Shown: positions 9,134 to 17,901 of the stretch, in pieces | Layout: the number at the start of each line of letters is the position of its first letter | How positions within the stretch are numbered: position 1 is the first letter of the stretch | From: Oscillospiraceae bacterium | GTDB lineage: Bacteria > Bacillota > Clostridia > Oscillospirales > Oscillospiraceae | Assembly: GCA_022801715.1 (NCBI GenBank) | Contig: JAAWSV010000003.1 | Coordinates: forward strand, 29,969-93,968 | Direction of reading: 5' to 3' | DNA: 64,000 nt | Translations under genes and position numbers: made by a program | Notes under the pieces: generated by a model | The model's database searches: none | Told to the model about the DNA's origin: nothing | Seen by the model: the letters and a program-made list of their open reading frames with translations, nothing else

Positions 9134-9750
9134 GAGAGAGCCGCCGGAGTGATATCATACAGGCGGCGCTGGCGGAGTTCTGCACCAAGGGCATTGAGGC
9201 GGTTTCCATGTCGGAGATTGCCCGCCGGGCACAGATTGGCAAGTCCACCATCTACGAGTATTTCCCCTCCAAGGACCAGCTGCTGCTGGAGACCGCCCAG
9301 ATGGTGCTGGATCGCCTGCTGGAGGAGCTGGAGCATGTATTTTCCCAGAAGCAGACCTTCCGGGAGAAGCTGATTTGCTACTACTTGGCGCTGGACCGTC
9401 TGGTGGAGCGCATCGGGGTAAATTTTCCCATGTTCTTTGTCGGCGAACCCATCACCGGCGTCATGCTGGAGTGTGTGGATACCTTCCGGAAAGCGCTGTT
9501 CCGGCGGCTCGGCCAGGAGTTCCGCCTCGCCCAAGCGCGGGGAGAGCTGAATGCCTCCTTGGACGCGGAGGTGGCCGCCACACTGCTGACTACCCAGATG
9601 ACACCCCTTCTGCTCAAGGCCATGGGCCGCTTCGAGGTGGAGGATGCCGCCGGGAAAATCGTGGATATTCTGATGAACGGCCTCGCTGCCAAGCCCGCCC
9701 CGGCCGGGGCGGAGACCGCTGCTTCTCAGAAGCAGCGTAAGAAGGATTAG
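9121..9750 (+). CDS. TetR/AcrR repressor of the efflux operon
   Basis: 209 residues. The N-terminal helix-turn-helix (ALAEFCTKGIEAVSMSEIA, then AQIGKSTIYEYFPSKDQLL) is a textbook TetR DNA-binding domain; the rest is the ligand-binding, dimerising half. The start codon overlaps the last 13 bases of the pump gene, so translation is coupled. It most likely binds the palindrome at 3479-3506 and closes the loop on its own operon. The inducer is unknown, presumably a pump substrate. Confidence 0.92.
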   Translation: MSSVRESRRSDIIQAALAEFCTKGIEAVSMSEIARRAQIGKSTIYEYFPSKDQLLLETAQMVLDRLLEELEHVFSQKQTFREKLICYYLALDRLVERIGVNFPMFFVGEPITGVMLECVDTFRKALFRRLGQEFRLAQARGELNASLDAEVAATLLTTQMTPLLLKAMGRFEVEDAAGKIVDILMNGLAAKPAPAGAETAASQKQRKKD

Positions 9751-9799
9751 AGGCAGGAGCCTCACAGAGCCGCCGATGCTTTCACCGCAGGTCCCTAAG

Positions 9800-9843
9800 A
9801 AAAGGGAGGGGACAGAGCAAAAGCCCTGTCCTCTCCCTTTTTC
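9800..9843 (+). terminator. Terminator of the RND operon
   Basis: A long stem (AAAGGGAGGGGACAG against CTGTCCTCTCCCTTT, one G-U pair) followed by five T. From here to 9977 I see no gene, only a short stem-loop near 9902-9923. Confidence 0.85.
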
Positions 9844-9977
9844 ATACCGTCAGCAAAAATAGGCCCTCCGTCCTCCGCTCACCGCGAGTGCGGCGTACAA
9901 GCGTTTTCGCCTTGTGGCGAAAACCTTGGCGCAGGTGGGTTCACTCCGCCCGAGCATATCAAATGGACCGCAGGTCC

Positions 9978-10030
9978 CCACTTGAAATAGAGAGGTCAAG
10001 GTAAATCCTTGACCTCTCTATTTCAAGTGG
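9978..10030 (-). terminator. Terminator of tRNA-Arg
   Basis: A 24-base perfect stem (9978-10001 with 10007-10030) with a five-base loop, directly at the 3' end of the tRNA; the last CCA bases are part of the stem. It would work in both directions. Confidence 0.8.
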
Positions 10031-10104
10031 TACGCCCGACTGGATTCGAACCAGCGGCCTTCAGAGTCGGAGTCTGACGCGCTATCCAACTGCGCCACGG
10101 GCGC
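10028..10104 (-). tRNA. tRNA-Arg(CCG)
   Basis: 77 bases including encoded CCA. The cloverleaf folds: acceptor GCGCCCG with CGGGCGU, D-arm GCGC, anticodon stem UCAGA/UCUGA with loop CUCCGAC, and T-loop UUCGAAU. The anticodon CCG reads CGG. The first acceptor pair is G-U. Confidence 0.95.
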
Positions 10105-10166
10105 GTACCTATCCATTTACTGTTGTACCCGGCCGACAAAACCACCGCCGGAGAACCACAGGAGTT

Positions 10167-10195
10167 AGTATACTCCATTTTTGCCCATCTGTAAA
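10167..10195 (-). promoter_or_regulatory. Promoter of tRNA-Arg
   Basis: On the minus strand TTTACA (10190-10195), 17 bases, TATACT (10167-10172), about 63 bases before the mature tRNA. Confidence 0.8.
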
Positions 10196-10319
10196 GCCCA
10201 AATTTCAAAATCTGCAAAACTTTTTTTGCTCCAACATTATAAATGGATAAAAAATGCAGATATCCGCGGAATAGGGGGAATTCTCCCCCTATTCCGTAAA
10301 AAATCATGGCAAAATTCCT

Positions 10320-11486
10320 TTAGGCCATCTTCTTCTTGATATCCGACAGACGGTTCAGCGCCTCATACAGTGTCTCGTCCTTCTTGGCAAAGTGGACGCG
10401 GACAATATCCTGCACATTCTCATTGAAGAAGGAGGTGCCGGGAACGCAGGCCACGCCCACCTTGTGGGCCATCTCCTCGCAGAAGGCCACATCGCTCTGC
10501 CCGCTCTTCAGGTAGGGCCCGATGTTGGCCAGCACGAAGTAGGCCCCCTGCGGATCGGTGAAGGGGATGCCGATGTCGGTAAGTCCCTTGGTGAAGATCT
10601 CCTTCATGTGGGCGTAGTGAGCCCCGAACTCTTCATAGTAGCTCTCCGGCATCTCCAGTCCCACCACGGCGGCCTCCATCAGCGGGGAGGGAGCACCCAC
10701 GGTGTTGAAGTCGTGGTACTGCTTAATCCGATCCATCAGGTTCTCCGGCGCAATGGCATAGCCCAAGCGCCAGCCGGTGATGGAGTAGGTCTTGCTCAGA
10801 CTGGAGCAGGAGACCGTGCGCTCCCACATGCCGGGGAGGCTGTTCATATAGACGTGCTTGTGGGGGGCGTAGATGATGTGCTCATAGACCTCGTCCATGA
10901 TGGCATACACGTCATATTTTACACACAGCTCCGCGATGAGCTTCAGCTCCTCCTCGGTAAACACCTTGCCGCTGGGGTTGGAGGGATTGCAGATCAAAAT
11001 GGCCTTGGCCCCCTGCTTGAAGGCGTCCTCCAGCACGTTGGGATCAAAGTGGAAGGTGGGGGGGACCAAGGGGACAAACACCGGCTCACAGTCGGCCATA
11101 ATGGCCTGCGCCCGATAGTTCTCAAAGTAGGGGGAGAACATGATGATCTTGTCCCCGGGATTGGTCAGGGCGAAGATGGTGTCCACCATGGCCTCGGTGG
11201 AGCCGATGGTCACCACCACCTCGGTGTTGGGGTCGATGGTGCGGCCCATGTACTTCCCGCACTTTTTGGCCAGCGCCTCCCGGAAATTCAGCGCGCCCAT
11301 GGTGATGGGATACTGATGGGGGCCGGCGTGGCTGACCTCCTCCAGACGGTCCATCATGGCCTTGGGGGGATCAAAGTCGGGGAACCCTTGGGCCAGATTG
11401 ATGGCGCCGCAGTCGATGGCGATGCGGGTCATCCGGCGGATAACGGAGTCGGTAAACTGTTGATTTCTTCTGCTCAGTTCCTGCAT
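10320..11486 (-). CDS. Class I PLP aminotransferase, probably aromatic
   Basis: 388 residues, fold-type I. The PLP Lys is K232 in SSLSKTYSITGWRLGY; NPSNPSG (cofactor phosphate and carboxylate region) and the C-terminal Arg region IVRVHFAK are present. The start at 11486 has GAGG nine bases upstream; GTG at 11501 is the alternative. It is the last gene of the T-box operon with iorAB and paaK, so its likely role is exchange between aryl pyruvates and Tyr, Phe or Trp. Sequence alone also fits methionine or kynurenine aminotransferases of the same subfamily. Confidence 0.85.
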   Translation of the reverse strand: MQELSRRNQQFTDSVIRRMTRIAIDCGAINLAQGFPDFDPPKAMMDRLEEVSHAGPHQYPITMGALNFREALAKKCGKYMGRTIDPNTEVVVTIGSTEAMVDTIFALTNPGDKIIMFSPYFENYRAQAIMADCEPVFVPLVPPTFHFDPNVLEDAFKQGAKAILICNPSNPSGKVFTEEELKLIAELCVKYDVYAIMDEVYEHIIYAPHKHVYMNSLPGMWERTVSCSSLSKTYSITGWRLGYAIAPENLMDRIKQYHDFNTVGAPSPLMEAAVVGLEMPESYYEEFGAHYAHMKEIFTKGLTDIGIPFTDPQGAYFVLANIGPYLKSGQSDVAFCEEMAHKVGVACVPGTSFFNENVQDIVRVHFAKKDETLYEALNRLSDIKKKMA

Positions 11487-11534
11487 AGCATTGTTCCTCA
11501 CATATCAATATAGTTCAATTTAACAGACAGACAC

Positions 11535-11966
11535 TCAGTGGATTCCCAGCTCATCGCCGCCCACAGCGGCGATACCCTCAGCGGCAAGGACACCCCGCAG
11601 GAGGTCCTCATCCTTCACACGGAAGATCATATAGGCCTGCCCCTGTACCTGACCAAAGACGGAGTACATGTACTCAATGTCGATCTGTGCCCTGGAGAGG
11701 ACGGAGAGCACCCGAGCCAGCCCGCCGGGCTGATCAGGCACCGCCACCGCCACCACAGGGGTCATAGAGAGGATAAAGCCGTGCTCCAAGAGCACATTGG
11801 ACGCCTCCTGGGGCTTGTCGGCAATCAGGCGCAGCACGCCATAGTCGGCAGTCTCCGCAATACTGATAGCCCGCAGATCAATATGGTGCTCCGAAAGAAT
11901 AGAGGTAATCTCAGAGAGCTGCCCGGCCCGGTTTTCAAGAAAAACAGAGATTTGATGAATCGTCAT
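11535..11966 (-). CDS. Tandem ACT-domain amino-acid sensor protein
   Basis: 143 residues made of two ACT domains: residues 3-66 (HQISVFLENRAGQLSEITSIL) and 70-135 (VVAVAVPDQPGGLARVLSVL). No catalytic domain is attached. ACT domains bind amino acids at dimer interfaces. Such proteins often sit beside paaK and ior genes, and this one lies between paaK and the aminotransferase, so it probably senses an aromatic amino acid and tunes one of these enzymes. A good AGGAGG site precedes the start. Confidence 0.88.
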   Translation of the reverse strand: MTIHQISVFLENRAGQLSEITSILSEHHIDLRAISIAETADYGVLRLIADKPQEASNVLLEHGFILSMTPVVAVAVPDQPGGLARVLSVLSRAQIDIEYMYSVFGQVQGQAYMIFRVKDEDLLRGVLAAEGIAAVGGDELGIH

Positions 11967-12002
11967 ATTTGAAGACCTCCTTTATTCAGGATTCGTGTTT
12001 CA

Positions 12003-12113
12003 TTAGGAATTATTTTTGAGAGAAGGGCACAAGGGGAATGAAAAATTTCAATCCGTCCAGCTCCGCTGGACACATCCATTCCTAACGCCTCATTCCTCAT
12101 TCCTAATTATCAG
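12003..12113. repeat. Intergenic 'AATTAGGAATGAGGAATG'-type repeat
   Basis: The gap between paaK and the ACT gene has AT-rich ends that are roughly inverted copies (ATTAGGAATTATT near 12003; CATTCCTAATTAT near 12100) around a small GTCCAGC/GCTGGAC stem. Similar GAATGAGGAATG-like words recur in the 17760-17875 gap and near 21930. It may be a short dispersed repeat; no coding capacity is seen. Confidence 0.4.
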
Positions 12114-13408
12114 ATTTTCCGCCGGTCAATCACCCGAACCGCCTTGCCCTCGCTGCGGGTAATGGACTTGGGGGCCACCAGCTTCACCTTGGCGTAGATG
12201 CCCAGCATGGCCTTCAGCGCGGCCACGAGGCCCTTCTCCATCTCGGTGATCCTGGCCAGAGAGTCGGAGAAGTTCTCGGCGGTCATCTCCACCTGAACCT
12301 CCAGAGTGTCGGAGTTGTTCACCCGGTCCACAATGATCTGATAGTTGGCGGGGTAGCCCTGCTCCAAGAGCACGGTCTCAATCTGGGACGGGAAGACGTT
12401 GACGCCCTTGACGATGAGCATGTCATCGCTGCGGCCCATGGGCTTGCACATCTTCACAAAGGTCCGGCCGCAGGAGCACGGCTTCCGGGTCAGGACGCAG
12501 ATGTCACGGGTACGGTAGCGCAGGAGAGGGAAGGCCTCCTTGGTGAGGGAGGTAAAGACCAGCTCGCCCTTACTGCCCTCGGGGAGGACCTCACCGGTGT
12601 CCGGGTCAATGATCTCGGCGATGAAGTGGTCCTCATTGATGTGCATCCCCGTCTGCTCCGAGCACTCGAAGGAGACGCCCGGGCCGCTGGTCTCGGTGAG
12701 GCCGTAGATGTCATAGGCCTTGATGCCCAGCTTCGCCTCGATGTCCCGGCGCATCTCCTCGCTCCAGGCCTCGGCGCCGAAGATGCCGGCCTTCAGCTTG
12801 ATCTGGTCCCGGAGGCCCCGCTCGTGGATGCTCTCCGCCAAGTAGGCGGCGTAGGAGGGGGTGCAGCAGAGGATGGTGGAGCCTAAATCCGTCATGAACT
12901 GGAGCTGCCGGTCCGTGTTGCCTGAGGACATGGGCAGGGTGAGACACCCCACCTTGTGGCTGCCGCCGTTGAGGCCGGGACCGCCGGTAAAGAGGCCGTA
13001 GCCGTAGCTCACGTGGCACACGTCCTCCTCAGTGCCCCCGGCGGCCACGATGGCCCGGGCGCAGCAGTCCTCCCAAAGGTCCAAGTCGTGCTGGGTGTAG
13101 AAGGCCACCACCCGCCGCCCGGTGGTGCCGGAGGTGGACTGGATACGGACGCAGTCCTTCAGAGGCTTGGCCAAAAGGCCGTAGGGGTAGGCATCCCGCA
13201 GATCGTCCTTGGTGAGGAAGGGGAGCTTGTGCAGGTCCTCCACACTCTGGATGTCGTCGGGTGTGACGCCGCGCTCCTCCATCTTCTGGCGGTAGTAGGG
13301 CACGTTGTCCCACACATGGCGCACCTGCTTCAACAGGCGCTCATTCTGCCAAGCCAGAAGCTGCTCCCGGCTGGCGGTCTCAATCTCAGGCTGATAGTAT
13401 CTCTCCAT
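12110..13408 (-). CDS. paaK: Phenylacetate-CoA ligase family enzyme
   Basis: 432 residues, the usual PaaK length. It joins an aryl acetate to CoA using ATP, with AMP release. The P-loop-like STSGTTGRRV, the YGLTETSGPG motif and the C-terminal hinge GRSDDMLIVKGVNVFPSQIE are intact; four Cys near LTRKPCSCGRT suggest a zinc site found in this group. The start at 13408 has an AAAGGA site; ATG at 13426 reads through that site. It sits in an operon with indolepyruvate oxidoreductase, whose product is an aryl-acetyl-CoA, so the natural substrate is probably indoleacetate, phenylacetate or 4-hydroxyphenylacetate. Confidence 0.92.
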   Translation of the reverse strand: MERYYQPEIETASREQLLAWQNERLLKQVRHVWDNVPYYRQKMEERGVTPDDIQSVEDLHKLPFLTKDDLRDAYPYGLLAKPLKDCVRIQSTSGTTGRRVVAFYTQHDLDLWEDCCARAIVAAGGTEEDVCHVSYGYGLFTGGPGLNGGSHKVGCLTLPMSSGNTDRQLQFMTDLGSTILCCTPSYAAYLAESIHERGLRDQIKLKAGIFGAEAWSEEMRRDIEAKLGIKAYDIYGLTETSGPGVSFECSEQTGMHINEDHFIAEIIDPDTGEVLPEGSKGELVFTSLTKEAFPLLRYRTRDICVLTRKPCSCGRTFVKMCKPMGRSDDMLIVKGVNVFPSQIETVLLEQGYPANYQIIVDRVNNSDTLEVQVEMTAENFSDSLARITEMEKGLVAALKAMLGIYAKVKLVAPKSITRSEGKAVRVIDRRKI

Positions 13409-13441
13409 AGAGTGGTTCCTTTCCATGTGAATATGATGAAA

Positions 13442-13804
13442 CTACATATACTGCGCAATGTAACGCTCGATATCATAAGGATCCTTCACCCCAGTATCGG
13501 GGTCTGTGCCCCGGTCATCGTGTACTTCGCCGTCATACTTCCGGTATTCCCGCAGGCAAACGCCGCCTCTGATATGGAGGAACTCGGTGCTTCGCTCCTC
13601 CCGGCAGGCGTAGATCAACTCGTCCCCGGCGGCTAAATCCAGCCATTCAGCGGTCTGTAGGCCAAAAAAGTCGAACATCTCATCGTCGATCACCAAGGAC
13701 CAGCCGTCCCGGGACTCGATTGGAAATGTATTGGGGGGAAAACGGTCAAACAAATGCTCCGGCGCGGCTTTGATCAGCACCCTGCTGATTTCTAAAGGGG
13801 ACAC
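13442..13804 (-). CDS. Hypothetical protein between iorB and paaK
   Basis: 120 residues, soluble, acidic. GTG start directly abuts the iorB stop (no gap), so translational coupling is likely; the ribosome site is weak. I recognise no family: there is a short GWSLVIDDEMFDFFGL segment and a C-terminal part rich in Asp, Arg and Tyr. Its place inside the ior-paaK operon suggests an accessory role there. Confidence 0.7.
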   Translation of the reverse strand: MSPLEISRVLIKAAPEHLFDRFPPNTFPIESRDGWSLVIDDEMFDFFGLQTAEWLDLAAGDELIYACREERSTEFLHIRGGVCLREYRKYDGEVHDDRGTDPDTGVKDPYDIERYIAQYM

Positions 13805-14377
13805 TTACGCGCCCCGTCCCAGCGCAAAGGCCTTTTTGTTCATCTCGAGGAACTTCTCCGGCACGCTCTGGCCGATGGCCTCCATCCACTCCGCCTCGGT
13901 GAAGTCGAAGTACTGGGAGAGCCGGCCCATGAGCACCAAGTTCACCGCCTTGGCGGACCCGGCCTCCTCGGCCAGAGAGAGGGCGTCAAAGGCGTCCGCG
14001 TCCATGCCGGCTTGGGCCATCTTCTCCACTAAGTTTTCAGGATAGGCTGCCGCCCCGGTGATCACGGGCATGGGGTTGATCTGCTGGGTGTTGGTGACGA
14101 TCTTCCCGCCCTTTTTCAGGTACTCCGTCCACCGGGCGGCCTCCAGCAGCTCGAAGGAGACGATGAAATCCGCCTCGCCCTTGTCGATGACAGGGGAGTA
14201 GACCTTGTCGCCGTAGCGGACATAGGTGACCACGCTGCCGCCCCGCTGGGACATGCCGTGAACCTCGGAGACCTTGATATCGTAGCCCTTGGTGAGCAGC
14301 AGACGGCCCAGGAGCTTACTGGCCAGCAGGGAGCCCTGTCCGCCCACGCCGACGATCATGATGTTTTTCGTTTCCAT
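13805..14377 (-). CDS. iorB: Indolepyruvate:ferredoxin oxidoreductase beta subunit
   Basis: 190 residues, the gamma-type 2-oxoacid oxidoreductase domain. GVGGQGSLLASKLLG and SEVHGMSQRGGSVVTYVRYG are the family marks. With IorA it converts aryl pyruvates to aryl-acetyl-CoA with reduction of ferredoxin, and can run in reverse as a reductive carboxylase. The start at 14377 has AAGGAGGG six bases upstream and overlaps the iorA 3' end. Confidence 0.95.
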   Translation of the reverse strand: METKNIMIVGVGGQGSLLASKLLGRLLLTKGYDIKVSEVHGMSQRGGSVVTYVRYGDKVYSPVIDKGEADFIVSFELLEAARWTEYLKKGGKIVTNTQQINPMPVITGAAAYPENLVEKMAQAGMDADAFDALSLAEEAGSAKAVNLVLMGRLSQYFDFTEAEWMEAIGQSVPEKFLEMNKKAFALGRGA

Positions 14378-14379
14378 GC

Positions 14380-16125
14380 TCAACCCTCCTTTTTCCCGCC
14401 GCCCAAGGCGTCGAACTTACAGAGCTGTGTACACACGCCGCAGCCGGTGCAGAGTGTGGTGTCGATGACGGCCTTTTTATCCGCAATACTGATAGCGGGA
14501 CAGCCGATTTTCATACAGGACTTGCAGCCCACACACTTATCCGGGTCGGAGGCGATGGGGCCGGGGTGTTTCACGTACTTCAGCAGCGCGCAGGGCCGGC
14601 GGGAGATGATCACCGACGGCTCGTCGGCGGCCAGCTCCTCCCTCACCGCCTGATCGCACTGGGCCAGGTCGTAGGGGTCCACCACCCGCACCCGCTTAAT
14701 GCCGATGGCCCGGCAGAGGCTCTCCAGATCAATCTTGGTGCAGGGGTTCCCCTTGAGGTTCACGCCGGTGGTGGGGTTCTGCTGGTGCCCGGTCATGCCG
14801 GTAATGGAGTTGTCTAAAATAATGACCGTGGAGTGGGACTCGTTGTAGGCGGTGTTGATCAGCCCCGTAACCCCGGAGTGCATAAAGGTGGAGTCGCCGA
14901 TCACCGCCACGCTGTGCCGGTTGTCCTCGCTGCCGCCCGCCTTGTTGAACCCGTGGAGGCCGGAGATGGACGCGCCCATGCAGATGGTGGTGTCCATTGC
15001 CGCCAGAGGGGCCACGGCGCCCAAGGTGTAGCAGCCGATGTCGCCGAATACGGTGCACTTGTTCTGCTTGAGGGTGTAGAACAGCCCTCTGTGGGGGCAC
15101 CCGGCGCACATCACCGGGGGCCGGGGCGGGATGTCCTCCTCCAGCTTCACCCCGGTGGGGTAGGAGCGGGTGAGCTCATAGGCCACCTTGTTGGGACTGA
15201 GCTCGTCGATGACGGGGAAATTGCACTCCCCGGTGCAGGCCAGCCCTAAGTTTCGGCAGTGGTCCTCAATGAAGCTGTCCAGCTCCTCCACCACCACCAG
15301 CAGGCTGACAGACTTGGCAAACTCGATGATCTTTTTCTCCGGCAGAGGCCAGACCATGCCTAATTTCAACACGGGATAGGTGTCGCCGCAGGCCTCCTTC
15401 ACGTACTGGTAGCTGGTGGAGGAGGTGATGATGCCCATCTTGTGATCCTTACCCGGCTCCACGCGGTTGATCTCCGCGGTCTCCGCCCACTCGGTGAGCT
15501 TACGGAGCCGCTCCTCCACCACCGGGTGCCGCCGTTTGGCGTTGCCGGGCATCATGATGTACTTGCCCCCATTCTTCTCGTAGGGCTTCACAGCGGGCTC
15601 CACCCGCTCCCCCAGCTCCACCACGCTCTGGGAGTGGGCAATGCGGGTACACATCTTCAGCATCACCGGCGTATCGAACGCCTCAGAGAGCTCATAGGCC
15701 AGCTTGGCGAAGTGAAGGGCCTCGGCGCTGTCGCTGGGCTCCAGCATGGGGAGCTTGGCGGCCTTGGCGTAGTGGCGGGAGTCCTGCTCGTTCTGGGAGG
15801 AGTGCATCCCGGCGTCGTCGGCCACGGCGATGACCATGCCGGCGTTGACGCCGGTGTAGGAGATGGTAAAGAGGGGGTCCGCGGCCACATTGAGGCCCAC
15901 GTGCTTCATGCCGCAGAAGCTGCGGCGTCCGGCCAGACAGGCCCCGAAGGCGGCCTCCATGGCCACCTTCTCATTGGGGGCCCACTCGGCGTAGATCTCC
16001 GGGTATTTGGCGGCGGCCTCGGTGATCTCCGTACTGGGCGTACCGGGGTAACTGGAGACGAAGGAGCACCCCGCCTCATAGAGCCCTCTGGCCGCGGCCT
16101 CGTTGCCAAGCAGCAGTTTTTTCAT
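14380..16125 (-). CDS. iorA: Indolepyruvate:ferredoxin oxidoreductase alpha subunit
   Basis: 581 residues, usual for IorA. Order: N-terminal pyrimidine-binding domain (SSYPGTPSTEI), a middle CoA-ligase-like domain, a TPP domain (MCAGCPHRG, GDIGCYTLG, GDSTFMHSG) and a C-terminal ferredoxin part with two 4Fe-4S motifs, CVGCKSCMKIGCP and CTGCGVCTQLC. The start at 16125 has TAGGAGG at good spacing. The enzyme is oxygen-sensitive, consistent with an anaerobe. The following gene iorB overlaps. Confidence 0.96.
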   Translation of the reverse strand: MKKLLLGNEAAARGLYEAGCSFVSSYPGTPSTEITEAAAKYPEIYAEWAPNEKVAMEAAFGACLAGRRSFCGMKHVGLNVAADPLFTISYTGVNAGMVIAVADDAGMHSSQNEQDSRHYAKAAKLPMLEPSDSAEALHFAKLAYELSEAFDTPVMLKMCTRIAHSQSVVELGERVEPAVKPYEKNGGKYIMMPGNAKRRHPVVEERLRKLTEWAETAEINRVEPGKDHKMGIITSSTSYQYVKEACGDTYPVLKLGMVWPLPEKKIIEFAKSVSLLVVVEELDSFIEDHCRNLGLACTGECNFPVIDELSPNKVAYELTRSYPTGVKLEEDIPPRPPVMCAGCPHRGLFYTLKQNKCTVFGDIGCYTLGAVAPLAAMDTTICMGASISGLHGFNKAGGSEDNRHSVAVIGDSTFMHSGVTGLINTAYNESHSTVIILDNSITGMTGHQQNPTTGVNLKGNPCTKIDLESLCRAIGIKRVRVVDPYDLAQCDQAVREELAADEPSVIISRRPCALLKYVKHPGPIASDPDKCVGCKSCMKIGCPAISIADKKAVIDTTLCTGCGVCTQLCKFDALGGGKKEG

Positions 16126-16162
16126 GTATGTACCTCCTAAAAAGGGTAATGTTATTCGATCG

Positions 16163-17731
16163 TCAATGTTTCTCGTCACCAATGGAGTCCTTCACCGTCA
16201 CTGTCACCGTCCGCTCATAACAGGAGAAGACCTCCTCCAGCCGTTCCGCCGCCGGCGCTCTGGTCACAAGGCTCACCACGGGCACAATTACCAGCCCCGC
16301 GATCATGCAGAACGCGCCGGCATTGATGGGGGACTGGAGCAGGGCAGGGAAGCTGGGCCGAAAGAAGATGTTGGCCAGCATCACCACCGTAGAGAAGACG
16401 AAGCTCACCCCACAGGCGGCCTTGGTGGTCCGCTTCCAGTACAGCCCATAGAGGAACGGCGCCAAAAACGCCCCGGCCAGCGCCCCCCAGGAGACACCCA
16501 TCAGCTGGGCGATAAAGGTGACGTTGGACCTGTACTGAATCAACGCGATCACCACGGAGATGGCAATAAACACCACCACCAAGCCCCGCATCCACTTCAC
16601 CTGCCGTTTTTCGTCCATATCCTTTATGATATTACCCTTAATGAAATCCAATGTCAAGGTGGAGCTGGAGGCCAAAACCAAGGAGGACAGGGTGGACATG
16701 GACGCCGACAGCACTAAGATCACCACCACGGCAATAAGGAAGGAGGGCAGTCCCGAGAGCATAGTGGGAATTACGCTGTCAAAGCCCCCCACAATGCTGC
16801 CGTCGGAATGAAACTGCATCTGCCCCGCAAACAGCCGCCCGAATCCGCCGAGGAAGTAGCACCCGCCGGACACAATCAGGGCAAAGGCCGTGGAGATCAC
16901 CGTCCCCTTGCTGATGGCCGCCTCGCTCTTGATGGCGTAAAACTTCTGCACCATCTGGGGCAGTCCCCAGGTTCCCAAACTGGTCAGAATCACCACGCCC
17001 AAGAGATTCACCGGGTCCGGCCCAAAGAAGGAGTTGAATACCCCCGGCGCAGAGGACACCGCGGGGTCACTGACCGCCGCCAGCTTCTCCAGCGCGGCCA
17101 AAAAGCCCCCCTGTGTGTTCAGCACCGCCAGAATCACCGCAATAATCCCGACGATCATAATGATTCCCTGAATAAAATCGTTAATCGCCGTGGCCATATA
17201 CCCCCCGGCAATCACATAGATACCGGTCAAAATGGCCATCGCCACAACACATAGAGAATAATCAATATTAAATGCCATCCCAAACAGCCGGGACAGTCCA
17301 TTGTACAGCGAGGCGGTATAGGGGATCAAAAAGATGAAGATGATCACCGATGCCCACAGCTTCAGCGCCCCGCTTGAGAACCGCTTGCCGAAGAACTCCG
17401 GCATAGTGGCGCTGTCGAGGTGCTGCGTCATGACACGCGTCCGCCGTCCCAGCACCGCCCAAGCCAGCAGGGACCCAATAAAAGCGTTTCCCAGTCCGGC
17501 CCAAGTGGCGGCAATACCATACTTCCACCCGAACTGCCCCGCATAGCCCACAAAGACCACCGCGGAGAAGTAGCTGGTCCCATAGGCAAAAGCAGTAAGC
17601 CAAGGCCCCACAGACCGTCCGCCCAGCACAAATCCATTCACATCCGTAGCATGCCGCCGGCAGTAGAGCCCAATACCGATCATCACGCCAAAGAACAGCA
17701 GCAGCATAACCAATTTAATTGCCAAGTCCAT
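16163..17731 (-). CDS. Sodium:solute symporter (SSS/PutP family)
   Basis: 522 residues with about 13 membrane helices. Family features include GFVLGGRSVGPWLTAFAYG, the broken first helix region TSYFSAVVFVGYAGQFGWKYG and SASMSTLSSLVLASSSTL (the sodium-site Ser/Thr segment). It lies 37 bases before iorA in the T-box operon, so it may bring in aryl acids (phenylacetate, indoleacetate) or aromatic amino acids. The substrate is inferred only from context; members move proline, pantothenate, acetate or sugars. Confidence 0.88.
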   Translation of the reverse strand: MDLAIKLVMLLLFFGVMIGIGLYCRRHATDVNGFVLGGRSVGPWLTAFAYGTSYFSAVVFVGYAGQFGWKYGIAATWAGLGNAFIGSLLAWAVLGRRTRVMTQHLDSATMPEFFGKRFSSGALKLWASVIIFIFLIPYTASLYNGLSRLFGMAFNIDYSLCVVAMAILTGIYVIAGGYMATAINDFIQGIIMIVGIIAVILAVLNTQGGFLAALEKLAAVSDPAVSSAPGVFNSFFGPDPVNLLGVVILTSLGTWGLPQMVQKFYAIKSEAAISKGTVISTAFALIVSGGCYFLGGFGRLFAGQMQFHSDGSIVGGFDSVIPTMLSGLPSFLIAVVVILVLSASMSTLSSLVLASSSTLTLDFIKGNIIKDMDEKRQVKWMRGLVVVFIAISVVIALIQYRSNVTFIAQLMGVSWGALAGAFLAPFLYGLYWKRTTKAACGVSFVFSTVVMLANIFFRPSFPALLQSPINAGAFCMIAGLVIVPVVSLVTRAPAAERLEEVFSCYERTVTVTVKDSIGDEKH

Positions 17732-17759
17732 TGAAGATTCACCCTCTTATTTGTTTTTT

Positions 17760-17875
17760 TGAATGAGGAATGTTAGGAATGTAAGGTGTCCGGCCCCGCC
17801 GAACGATTTGAAAATTTTTGAAAGGGTTGCCTGTTACCGGCTGCACTGTGCTGGCAAAATTCCTCATTCATAGTT
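17760..17875. repeat. Intergenic repeat-like spacer in the aromatic-acid operon
   Basis: The 170-base gap between the symporter and the acyl-CoA ligase holds no frame of interest. Its ends carry GAATGAGGAATG and AATTCCTCATTCAT words resembling those at 12003-12113. Confidence 0.3.
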
Positions 17876-17901
17876 CCTGATTTGTTGAAAGCCAAAGGCT
17901 T

